Assembly (NCBI GenBank): GCA_930367205.1
Contig: OV884011.1
Span: 122,013,866 to 122,077,865 of the forward strand
DNA: 64,000 nucleotides
Reading direction: 5' to 3'
From: Acanthosoma haemorrhoidale
Taxonomy: Eukaryota > Arthropoda > Insecta > Hemiptera > Acanthosomatidae
Below, in pieces: positions 22,291 to 32,338 of this stretch. Numbering within the stretch: the stretch's first letter is position 1; each line of letters begins with the position of its first letter. Below the pieces are notes generated by a model. That model worked only from the letters and a program-made list of their open reading frames with translations. It was not told where the DNA came from and searched no databases. Made by a program: the position numbers and the translations under genes.

Positions 22291-22940
22291 AATGTATATC
22301 ATAAATTATTTATTTTGTTCATTGTATATCGTACCCGAACCCCAGAGCGTCCTCAAGCGGAGATTAAGGTAACCTCATGACCTACTCCAAACCAACTAGC
22401 ATTTTGGTCCTGTAGGCTATGTATGATACAGTCTCCAATAAAGTGGCTTTGGCTAAAGATCGTTTTTCCCAAAAAGAGACAAGCCAATAATAAGCTGAAG
22501 ACATAATCATAGCTTATGATACTTGTGTAATGTAATTGCTGTAAACATTTTAATTATTTTTTAGCCAAGTTTTTTAATATAAAAGGAATAGAAATTATTT
22601 TTTAAAAAATGGGAAAGTATGTTTCTAGAGAAAAGTAATGAATTAATTGGTGTTTTCCATCTGAAACCATTAGTATTTATTGCAAGTATTATACCCACCA
22701 TTACAACGAAAATATATTACCCTATAAATAACCCTACCTTTTTACACCTGAATGGTGTGGCATTAAATATTTTATGGGTGAGTTAGTTATGTAAGCTAGG
22801 TTTATAAAACTTTATTATTCAGTTGCAGTAGTTACTATTGTGTTCAGTTACAATAAATAACTTTAAAAAATAAATAATAGCTAATTAAAAAATAAAATAA
22901 ATCTCTTTCTTTAATTTAATTTGCTAACATTATATATATA
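22291..22940. other. non-coding DNA up to the LTR element
   Basis: 22340-22480 may be the 3' UTR of the decayed LINE. The remainder is AT-rich and ends in a short TA run (22931-22940) that was the insertion target of the LTR element. Confidence 0.45.
22937..22940. repeat. TATA target-site duplication (left)
   Basis: TATA precedes the 5' LTR, and TATA at 28263-28266 follows the 3' LTR. Because both lie in TA runs the exact limits are ambiguous. Confidence 0.7.
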
Positions 22941-23124
22941 AGTTAAGGTTCGGACGTCGTAGGCAGCCAGCCTAATCCTCAAGTCATCGGGATGTAAACA
23001 TCCCGAATGTATTTAGAGAGGCTTTAAAAGGCTCAAATAAAAACAGTCTTGTGACAACTCTCATTCTGTAACTACATTCAACCTCTTTCCTTTTTCTTCA
23101 CGTTTTCGTTGACGATCATTAACT
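22941..23124 (+). repeat. 5' LTR (184 bp)
   Basis: Bounded by the inverted AGTTAA / TTAACT. It contains a perfect hairpin, TCGGGATGT-AA-ACATCCCGA (22987-23006), a TATA-like TTTAAAAGG near 23023 and AATAAA near 23037, followed by an ACAGTC initiator-like string. The short length fits a compact promoter-terminator LTR. Confidence 0.93.
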
Positions 23125-23137
23125 GGTGCCGAAACCC
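23124..23137 (+). other. primer binding site, tRNA-Phe-like
   Basis: TGGTGCCGAAACCC is complementary to the 3' end of tRNA-Phe including CCA. Its first T is the last base of the LTR. The tRNA assignment comes from the known tRNA-Phe acceptor and T-stem sequence. Confidence 0.75.
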
Positions 23138-23288
23138 AGGAGCGGAGTGGGTTCGAGTCATTAACGTGCTAGTTGGCTTTTGTTTTTTTTTTTTCCTTCT
23201 CATTCGCTTTCGCGTAATTTAATTAAAGGAAGTAATGGTGCACTTCTGACCGGCAGCGTTTGAAGTTCCACATTTACCTAAAGAAACC

Positions 23289-24406
23289 ATGGCTGAAGCC
23301 CATGCGAACTCGCTGGCATGGATGAAGGTGCGGGCAGTGACGTCGCAGGACATGAGGAAAATGATCTCAGACCTCGAAAAATTTTCTGGGGAAATAGGTG
23401 AGTTGAATCATTTTCTCAAAGGTGGAGATAGGATTATGGAGAGGATACAAGCCAAGATGGACGAAGGGCTACTCGACCCAGGTGACGCTAAGTCAATAAA
23501 GGCTGACCTGATGTGCAGGGTAAAAAGGAAGGTGCTAAACCTGATTCAGGCGGACGAGGAAACCCCATGGGAGATAGTAAAGACGAGACTGAAGAAAGCA
23601 TATGGGGGGGGGGGCGATGGACCCCAGAGGAGGATATCTTCCAAATGTTTCGAGAAACGAAATCTCCAAGACAGAATAGTGGACAGTATGCTGCAGTCCT
23701 GGTAGTCCTCTACAATAAAATAAATGAGAAAATGAGGGAGACAACTAGCGCCGAGGATGTGGAGGGCAGGATGGGGTTCCTGTCTACGATCTTAAAGGTG
23801 CAATTAGCGAAGGAGACGGGAAGGAAGGAAGGGTTCCCTAATGAGCGATCGTTCCTAGAATGCGCCCAGGCGATGATAGATGCTAGCGCAAGAAAGGAAG
23901 AAGTGAAAATGAACGAAGATGACAACGGTTGGAGCCGGATCCCGTATAGGAAAAACAGGACCCCAAAATCGGCGTGGAAGAGACAGGAAACGCCGTTTGC
24001 CGGTAGAGACAGGGGAGCGATGGGAGAGAGAAGATTGGGAATGACGAGGCCTAGGTACGCACCTAGCAAAGCAGATAGGAAATGTCATGGCTGTGGAAAG
24101 ACGGGCCATCTGGTAGCTCAGTTCCCTCGCACTAAGTGCTTTGAGTGTGGGGAAGAAGGACACATAGCAAGACAATGTCCATACGTGTTTCGTAGAAAGG
24201 AATTTCACAGAGAAGAACCAATGGAGGTAAATAACCAGGAAATCCGGGAGAGGCGGAGCGCGACACCAAGAGAAAATGGATCATCGGGCGACGAGTCGTC
24301 AGGGACGTCGGAGACAGACGGAGAGGAGTCGAAGCGCAGTGGGAGAAGAAGACGAGAGTGGCAGAAGAATCCCTCGCGCAGATGGGAGCGGCGTACGGAG
24401 GCCTGA
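23289..24406 (+). pseudogene. gag of the errantivirus-like element, frameshifted
   Basis: Gag forms the particle and binds RNA. The start ATG at 23289 is in good context (ACCATGG). The N-terminal frame (23289-23705) is helical and charged. An 11-base G run at 23604-23614 disrupts the frame, and the remainder continues in the frame ending at 24406. Near residue level the tail shows two CCHC knuckles. The first, CHGCGKTGHLVAQFP (from 24083), has Phe for the final Cys. The second, CFECGEEGHIARQC, is intact. The C-terminus is acidic/basic low-complexity. The homopolymer break could be a real mutation or a sequencing error. Confidence 0.85.
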
Positions 24407-26414
24407 GGAGAGTGGCAGCAGAGAGGAGACCGCATCCTAAGGTGCAATACAGGGATGTGTGGGTTGCCAATTATTGAGTTCGGGAAGGGGGAGAGGTGCC
24501 TCATTGATACTGGCAGCACCAATACAATAATGTCTCGTGGTGCGTTAGAGAGGTTGGGTGAAGGAGAGAGGGCACACCAGATCAAGGTATGTAAGTGTGA
24601 ATTTCTTACTCTTGGGGGACCCTGCGAAGTAATGGGAGAAGCGGTCGTGGGGCTGGACGAATTGGTGAAAGTAATGGGTGACGTAAAAGTGCACATCGTG
24701 GAAGACATGCCGCGAGAATACCAGATAATAGTGGGGTGTGATTTACTGGAAAAAGTAGGCGCGCGCATCGAATACGAGGGTGAGAACTGGAGGATCAAAA
24801 TAGGGAAGCGATCCTATCGAAGCCGGGGGGGGGGCGTAAGGGGCGAAACGGAGCCAATAGGAGCGGTTAAGAGAGTGGAGGATTGGAGGGAGAGTCTGCG
24901 GAGCGAGTTTAGGGTTATTTTTTTCACTGAAGGGGACACGCTAGGAGCAACGGGAAAAACGCTACATGAGATCCCGTTAAAAGTAGAACGGGTGACGTAT
25001 GTGAAGGAGAGGCGGTATCCACAAGCGCTCAGACAACACATTAGAAAGGAGATCGAGGATTTCAAGCGCCAAGGTATTATCAGAGATAGCACATCTCTGT
25101 ATAATAGCCCTTTGTGGGCAGTGAAAAAGAAAAGTCGACCGGGAGAAAGTGAGGAAAAATACCGAGTCGTGGTGGATTTTTGGAAACTTAACGACAATAC
25201 CCTGGACGAGAAATATCCGATACCGCGGTTCAAAGACATCCTAGACAGACTCAACAGTGCGAAAATTTTTAGCACATTAGACCTAAAAGCAGGGTACCAT
25301 CAAATCAAGCTAGCTGCGCATGACCAACATAAAACGGCGTTCTCGTTTGAAAGAGGGCAGTTTGAGTTCACGAGAATGCCGTTCGGTCTCAAAAATGCTC
25401 TAATAACCTTTCAGCGTCTCATGGACGAACCTCTGAGAGGAATGGACGAACATATGTGCCAAATTTACATGGATGACCTGCTGATCTTCAGCCGAACGGA
25501 ATCGGAACATATTCAACACCTCCGGAACGTATTTAATAGATTAAGAGATATCGGGTTGAAACTGTCAATAGACAAATCGTCAATGGGCCAGGAGCAGATT
25601 AGTTTTTTAGGGCACACAATCTCGCGGGAAGGGGTTCAACTAGACTCAACGAAAGTAGAAGCGATCCAGAAAATAGAGGTGCCAAAAGACGTAAAAGGGA
25701 TTCGTAGATTACTGGGCACACTCAATTACTACCGCCCTTTCGTGCCGGACATGGCAGAATATATGGTACTCATTAATAACTTATTACAGATAGGAGCACG
25801 GATAATGATCACGCCGCTCATAGAGCAGAATATCCGCAAATGCTTGGCAAGTTTGCAGGAGGCGCCGATTTTGGCTTTCCCTAACTTCGAGAAGGATTTC
25901 ACGATCACCACCGACGCAAGCGACTATGCCTTAGGGGCAGTATTGTCACAGGAAGGCGGGGACGGGGAAAGACCGGTGGCTTACGCGAGCAGACGCCTGA
26001 CGGACACGGAGGCGCGGTACAGCGCTCTGGAACGAGAACTCCTCGGGATAGTGTGGGCCATTGGGCACATCCGTCCGTATGTATTTGGCAGAAAGTTTCG
26101 AATACATACGGATCACCAACCTCTTCAATGGGTCGGAAAACTCAAATAATCCTCCTCAAGGGTAACGAGGTAGAAGGAATTCTTAGCGCAATACAATCTG
26201 GATATCGTATATAAGCCAGGCAAAGACAACGTCGTGGCCGATTGGCTGTCGCGCGCTATTATGGTGAACGCCATAGAGGAAGGGGAAACATCGAGCAGTA
26301 TGAGGCAGTTTATTGAGGAATGGACGCCTGGAGATGTGGGCAGGAGCACGCAGAAAGATAGTGACAGGAGTGCGGATCCACCATCAGACGTGTCTATAGG
26401 TGAGACCGCGTGAT
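24340..26414 (+). pseudogene. pol N-terminal part: protease, RT, RNase H; interrupted
   Basis: The beginning of pol appears to overlap the gag end in the -1 frame (RVAEESLAQMGAAYGG, then VQYRDVWVAN). A one-base change near 24470 moves it to the frame used downstream. Protease has LIDTGSTNTIM (DTG at 24506). RT has FSTLDLKAGYHQIKL, FTRMPFGLKNA and YMDDLLIF (YMDD 25466-25477). RNase H has TTDASDYALGAVLSQ and ALERELLGIVWA. In-frame stops TAA (26147-26149) and TAG (26171-26173) then interrupt it. The same frame continues through the conserved NLDIVYKPGKDNVVAD to a TGA near 26414. Gag-pol overlap with a -1 shift is the usual expression mode of this group. Confidence 0.88.
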
Positions 26415-27807
26415 ATGGAGACGACGGATGAAATTATCAATGATAAGCGGAGGCAGATCATTTAGAAAACTCAAAGATCGGGTGCTCTGAAAATACTCCA
26501 TAGTACGTACGGTAGGAGTCAGATCGCGACGATTTGGTCACCACCGGGAGTTCGAGGAGATCAAATTTGTCAGGCTCTCAAGGACGTGTCTAAACCTGGC
26601 AAAACACACCATTTATTCGTGGGCAACACGACTGTGTGGGAAAAAAATAAAAAGCTGTGGCAGAAAGAGCTGTTGGGGGTGGATCGCTCGTTCATTCGGT
26701 GTCTTTCCGTGGTCCAAACCCTGCGTGACGAGGAGCAGCAACGCGAGGTAACACTGACGTATCACCAAGAGACGGCACAAGCACTACGAAGGCGCTATTT
26801 TTGGTGGGGGATGCAGCGGACTATTCAGGAGATAATCGGAGCATGCGAAGTTTGCAGGAAGACGAAATATGATAGACATCCCCCGAAGGGACGCCAGGAA
26901 GAATCACCCACGGCAGAAGCACCATTGACGGGGATTCAAGTGGACACCTTCACGTGGCGGTGTTTTAAGTGGGTCACTATCATCGACCCATTTAGCAAAG
27001 TGGCTGTGGCCTATGCGGTCGGGGACAAGTCATCAGATTTCATATTACAAGCCCTCAACACATGGTTTCAATTCTACGGCATACCGGAGTCGGACGGCGG
27101 ACTGGAGTTTGACAATGAAACCGTGAGAGCCGAAATGCAAAAACTGGATGTGGCATGGCATTTTAATACCCCCGGGCATCCCAAGAGCAGGGGAACCATC
27201 GAAAGGTTACACAGCACCCTCAGCGACCACTTACGCGTGTACCAGGTGGATAAAGGCCTGTTGGTGAACGTAGCGATGCCCATGGCGGTGGCGGCAAAAA
27301 ACCACTCGATACACGCCACGACGGGGTTAGGACCCTTCGAAATTTTGTTCGGATTACGTACGAGTGAGACCGAGGAACTGGCCAGAGACGGTAGCGGGTC
27401 AGGGAATGGTGGCACAACTTCATAACACCCACATACAGCTCGGAAAGATGTGGTACGAAGTACGCGATAAGATTATGCGCGAAAAATCCAAGCGCGTGGC
27501 ATGGGCAAATTTGAACGTGCGGGATCGCATAGGAGCAATATCGATTGGGACCGTTGTGTACAGAACAGTCGTATCAAATCGTAGTAAGGAACTAGTTCGG
27601 TACGAGGGGCCCTTTAAGGTCATCATAATTTGGGAACATAATCTCGTGACCATCGAGAGTATGACCACCCCAAAGAAGAGGCGAACCGTTCACATTGAAC
27701 AGTTGAAACTCCCGCCACAGGGGGGGAGGGTGTTGAATGTGCGTAAGATGGTGTGCCCTCGATCCGATACGGAGCAACTGATCCGGAATCATATACTTCA
27801 CATGTGA
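26415..27807 (+). pseudogene. pol C-terminal part: integrase, frameshifted
   Basis: Integrase would insert the cDNA into TA-rich targets. The N-terminal zinc region is degraded (YHQETAQALRRRYFWWG, then CEVCRKTKYDR). The catalytic core keeps D, D and E: VDTFTW (Asp 26943), PESDGGLEFDN (Asp 27093) and TIERLHST (Glu 27201), a D-35-E spacing. The frame that ends at 27425 gives way near 27400 to another phase (to 27807), which holds the C-terminal domain with LVRYEGPFKVI, KRRTVHIEQLKLP. So one shift precedes the core and one follows it. The active-site residues are intact even though the frame is not. Confidence 0.87.
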
Positions 27808-28071
27808 AGCTCAGAGAGAGTTTTTGTTTTCATTATTTATATTGTGGATTCCATTTTTTTTTTTTCACCTGGCAGCCGCCGGGTCAAGGGCGAATGTATT
27901 ATATTTTATTATTACTCTTGTTTTATTTCTTTATTATCTCTTTTCTTTGTGTTCTGTTGTTTTGTGTGGACTATGAATATATTAGACCGTAAACGTGATG
28001 TAAGGGATTTACAGGCTGTGTGCTGCGTGCGCCGGACCTTGGAGTTTACGAAGAGATATGCGTGAACTGGC
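27808..28071 (+). other. 3' untranslated stretch of the LTR element, no env
   Basis: It is T-rich with overlapping frames of 73-79 codons in two phases and no envelope features such as a furin site or C-terminal anchor with ectodomain. The element therefore belongs to an env-less lineage or has lost env. Confidence 0.6.
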
Positions 28072-28078
28072 AGGGGGG
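28072..28078 (+). other. polypurine tract
   Basis: AGGGGGG directly abuts the 3' LTR, the position where plus-strand DNA synthesis is primed. Confidence 0.8.
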
Positions 28079-28260
28079 AGTTAAGGTTCGGACGTTGTAG
28101 GCAGCCAGCCTAATCCTTAAGTCATCGGGATGTAAACATCCCGAATGTATTTAGAGAGGCTTTAAAAGGCTCAAATAAAAACAGTCTTGTGACAACTCTC
28201 GTTCTGTAACTACATTCAGCCTCTTTCCTTTTTCTTCACGTTTTCGTTGACGATCATTAA

Positions 28261-28262
<2 letters not shown>
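28079..28262 (+). repeat. 3' LTR (184 bp)
   Basis: Same ends and length as the 5' LTR. There are four transition differences across the pair: CGT/TGT, CTC/CTT, CAT/CGT and AAC/AGC contexts. The hairpin is conserved at 28125-28144. Confidence 0.93.

Positions 28263-28312
<50 letters not shown>
28263..28312. repeat. (TA)25 microsatellite
   Basis: Uninterrupted TA dinucleotides directly after the 3' LTR. They probably include the target-site duplication. Confidence 0.95.
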
Positions 28313-28313
<1 letters not shown>

Positions 28314-29344
28314 CATATAAGTAGGATGAAATTTTTTTTGGTGGTGAATATAGCTGCTAATCAATCTGCACACATATGTTCATAGTTTTTTTTTGTGTCC
28401 CATAGTCAATTCAAATAACCTTCCGATTATTTAAAAGTGTTTGTCTTTGTTCCATTTACAACAGTAATCTCATTACTACCGCTGTTTAAAAATCGTTAAA
28501 CATTTTTTTTTAGATGTTTTTATTATCGGATCACATTTTAATTCCGTGCAGTTAATCAAGTAATTATATATATCACTTAACTGTTCAATGATCACATTTA
28601 ATTAAATGAGTTAAATCTGAAGTATTAATAAACGAGGGAAAAAACTAGTGGTTAACTCAAGAGACAAAAAAAGATAAAGTGTGGTTTATGTTAATTTAAT
28701 AGTAAGTGAGTGAAAACCATAAAGCTATACTTTTCAAATGACAAATTAATAATTGAAAAGTTTTAAATCGAAACTGAAAAAATTTACGCTTTTCTCTTAT
28801 CTCAAAAACTTTTTGTTTTTATTGTGACACTTTTCCGCTAGCTTCAATGTTATAAACAATGAATTTATTCATTATTGTTTTAATAATTAAGGAATAGTTA
28901 TTCATATTTCTCATCTCTATCACTAGACGATCTTCCACAAGGAATCTCTGGCTGGTATCTTTTTTATTCGATCATTTATCGACTACCCATGTAACACGAC
29001 ACATGTCATTATGTCACCTTTGACACGGAAAATATGTCACGTCAATCAGGCAACCGACGAGTCACTCAAAAGGAGTTGGGATAACTAATGAAAACGATCA
29101 ATAAAACAAACAATAGCTCACAACAGTGAATATGTTGTCAGCAGACCGCTACGTGGTGAAGGCGAAAGCGGTACGTTGGTGAGTTAGCATCCATCACGAA
29201 CCAAGCCTGCGTTGGTAGTTGGTAGTTTCATTTGATATGTCGCATTACCCCTTTGCGTACCCCCGTTTAGGGTGATCATGGGTTGGCTGGGCTTCAAGAA
29301 GAAAAAAATTCCTTGATGGATGAATCTAAATATTTGTAGAAGTA
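28313..29344. other. AT-rich non-coding DNA
   Basis: No frame or repeat was recognised. A GC-richer patch lies at about 29130-29300. Confidence 0.45.
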
Positions 29345-29710
<366 letters not shown>

Positions 29711-29784
29711 GGCACTTGCTGCTGTACTCGAACCATGGCTTTCTTATTGAACTACCTCTGCCCCTCTCTTTCCTAACCTCACTA

Positions 29785-30000
29785 TATTTTAGTCCGGCGT
29801 TGTCAGACCACACACCTTCCTACTGGGATTCTCTGCCTTCATCACTCAAAAACTAGTACATCCTTGGAAGGGATCCCATCCATGCGGACGACGGTCTCTG
29901 CGGCCTACAAACTGTACCTAGTAGCGTTTCCCCTGCGTAGCAGACTAGTATCGTTCCAGTCTGCCTCTCTCCGTTTCACACTCACCTTTGCGGTACGGAC
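29785..30000 (+). repeat. dispersed repeat, copy B
   Basis: Counterpart of 1-225, with the same order of shared strings (TGCGGACGACGGT, CAGTCTGCCTCTCTCC). It is clearly diverged and lies between the CT microsatellite and an antisense LINE-2 fragment. Confidence 0.6.
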
Positions 30001-30014
30001 AGTTTTTTTTAAGG

Positions 30015-30075
30015 ACCGAAAGCCGGTACTGTGTCGTACTTTTTCTATTTTGTTACTAAAATGGGTAGAGAAATA
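30015..30075 (-). mobile_element. short LINE-2-type RT fragment
   Basis: It matches the + strand of LINE-2 around 12490-12552 ('AAAGCCGGTA', 'TTACTAAAATGGGTAGAGAAAT'-like), the segment encoding STHFNNKI in LINE-2. About 60 bp, so only a relic. Confidence 0.65.
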
Positions 30076-30079
30076 GTTC

Positions 30080-30345
30080 CATTTTTGAGAAATCTCTATT
30101 TCTCCAATAATATAATGTTGTCAAGATAAGGAAAACAATCGTTTTAGACCTGTGATAGGGAATGAACTTCGAGGCAATATACATTTATCTCTTGAGAGGT
30201 GTTTCTAAATTAGACAGAAAAAGAAAATTGATCAGTTGTTTAGTAAAAGATAATCCTTATAAAAATAGTGCCATTTTTGTGATTCCCTGATTCTTCAATA
30301 ATTTAATGTTGTCAAGTTAGGGAAAAAAAATCGTTTGAGACTCGC
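30080..30345. repeat. imperfect tandem repeat, period about 190 bp
   Basis: 'CCATTTTTG' ... 'TTCAATAATTTAATGTTGTC' ... 'AATCGTTT' at about 30270-30340 repeats about 30082-30150 with substitutions. The DNA between contains the repeat shared with 15.97-16.04 kb. Confidence 0.65.
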
Positions 30346-31577
30346 CATTTATAGGGTTTCGTTGTTTTTTACAACTAGAAACCTTAATATTTTCAGTTTG
30401 GTTCTATCTGTACATCCTGGTATTTCATTTGATAAAAGAAATACATGAAAAATATAGCCATCTCTAAAAACAAGAGTTTGTGTCATTACCAAGTACACGA
30501 ACGGGTAAATAAATAAAAATTTAACACTATTTACAGGAGAAAAATATTTACTGGTTTTTTGAATATTGCAAAAGAGAGATGATAAACCAATTACATAAGC
30601 ATCACTTAATGACACATCAATTTGAATATCATTCAGAAAATCAGTTGACGTGTTTAATTAACCAACTAATTGTCAATGAGTTTATTTCTTAGATACTGCT
30701 AATAATTACTTTATCGTCAATTAGGACATAATGGATGTCAATAATTATCGTACATGACTAAAAGAAAATCCTGAGATTAACCTTGGGAATAAGTTATCAT
30801 TCCTTTACGGGTAGTCTTAAACACTAATCAAATAACACTGAAAAGTTATTAGAAGGCAGTACTCTATTAGATCCATATCATTAGTTATAGATCACAATAA
30901 TTTATCAATTGTCAGAATATTTCAATGGTTTGAAATAAGGAACTTTGTCTACATACATGATATTATTTATTTCATATGAGCATATTCAGTAATATATTGA
31001 TATCTTCGACTAAAATTGTGTTTGTGACACAGAAGTTACCGATTTTAATTGTCGTTCAATCGTCTATAAATAAATAAAGTTTGCATACGGATCCTTCTTA
31101 GGCCTGTAATGCGTATATTTCGTCTTCTTTCTCTTGCTGTTTATGCCCATGGGTGTAGAGCTCATGCCTCGGTCCACTTCAATCGCTTATTTCTATCTTG
31201 GATCGTTAGGCACCACTTCCTTTATCTCAGAATCCCTTGCATTTTCACATTTTTTTCTGTAGGTAATGTTGGGTTGTCTTTATAAGGTTTTCTTTCTCTC
31301 GGTCTGGCCTACATGTATCATTTGCTCTTCCAAGTCTCAGGTAATCTGCACACATGTCCGAACCGTCTAAGTCGACGCTCTTCTACTTTGGCCTTCACCA
31401 AAACTATGCCTAACTCATCTCTAATAGGTATTTCGGATGGTAAACTATATATTATAAGTGGGAAACTTGATATTTCTTGGGAGGAAAAAACGAAATACGG
31501 ATGTTCTCCAAAAAATTGTTGACGATGTATAAAACCGCATCGTCTACCCTCTTAAAACAAAAAATACAAACTATATG
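30346..31577. other. AT-rich non-coding DNA
   Basis: An 88-codon minus-strand frame (30349-30615) has no recognisable features. Nothing else was seen. Confidence 0.45.
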
Positions 31578-32334
31578 TGTAGTGTCGGGTTGCCACTAGG
31601 GGAGTGCCTAATCACTCTAGCCCTAGTGACAAGTGTGGTTTGTTGTAGTTTATAACATGGACCATGTTCCATGTCGGCGTTAATATCTGACTCCATTTTA
31701 TGATAGGGATGTGTCCCGACAATACACTGTGTTCAAGAGAAGAGGTACAGAGGTTTCATGAAGAATAAAACAAGTTTTCAGAGTTCGGGCAGGGGCTCGG
31801 CAGCGTAACAAGTCAAGGCGCCAGAGGATCTGCAAGGTGGCTGAGAAATAGGGTGACGAGCTCAGAGGCACTGAAGAGAGAGTAGGCTGACGAGGAGTCT
31901 AAGTGTCTGCCTTCCAGGGCCAGGCGGCCCTGGCGTAAAGCAACCGAATAAAGCGGCTGAGGAGATGAGGAGACCGAGAAAGAGTAGTCCTACAGGGCCG
32001 AATCTCCTGGTTTAAATACTATTTCCCCTTCCGAGTGGAAGGTGGAGTCGGCTGAAAGGGGTATGTTTTATGATGCCGAGGTGGCCAACCCCCCTCAGGT
32101 TTATGACTGTTGGTCTAAAAGGGTGTGTTTTATGGCTGCTAGGTACTCACCCACTTAGGTTTTATAACAGTCAGGTGGCGTTTATGCCGGTGACCCCTCT
32201 GTTACCTGCCTTATTGTGCAGCGCGGCAGTTGTAGCCGCATGGACCCGCCTGGTTTATTACTGGAAGCTTTTACAACGATTTACATTTATATTATAATAC
32301 ATTATTTGCACCAGAGTATAGGGTAATTTACACA
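31578..32334 (+). mobile_element. probable solo LTR (757 bp)
   Basis: It begins TGTAGTGTCGGG and ends TTTACACA, i.e. TG...CA. It is flanked by TATG on both sides (31574-31577 and 32335-32338), a 4-bp duplication as in Ty3/Gypsy. The interior is GC-richer than its surroundings, has AATAAA and no long frame. No internal retrotransposon region is adjacent. Solo LTRs arise by recombination between the two LTRs. Orientation is tentative and a chance 4-bp match is possible. Confidence 0.5.
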
Positions 32335-32338
32335 TATG

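Larger units (their letters stand above)
22941..28262 (+). mobile_element. errantivirus-like Ty3/Gypsy LTR retrotransposon, complete but inactive
   Basis: 5322 bp: LTR, primer site, gag, pol (protease, RT, RNase H, integrase), polypurine tract, LTR. LTRs start AGTTAA and end TTAACT, typical of the insect gypsy/17.6 group. The element sits in a TA repeat with TATA on both sides, the target preference of that group. There is no env frame between the integrase end (27807) and the 3' LTR, only about 270 bp of T-rich DNA. The LTRs differ at four of 184 positions, all transitions. Several frame changes and stop codons disable it. Confidence 0.93.

Noticed and set aside
24132..24798. Long minus-strand frames (112 and 197 codons) opposite gag-pol
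   Set aside because: They are antisense shadows of the plus-strand retrotransposon genes and carry no domain of their own.
27753..28065. Possible env gene after the integrase of the 22.9-kb element
   Set aside because: Only 73-79-codon T-rich hydrophobic frames exist, with no ectodomain or cleavage site.
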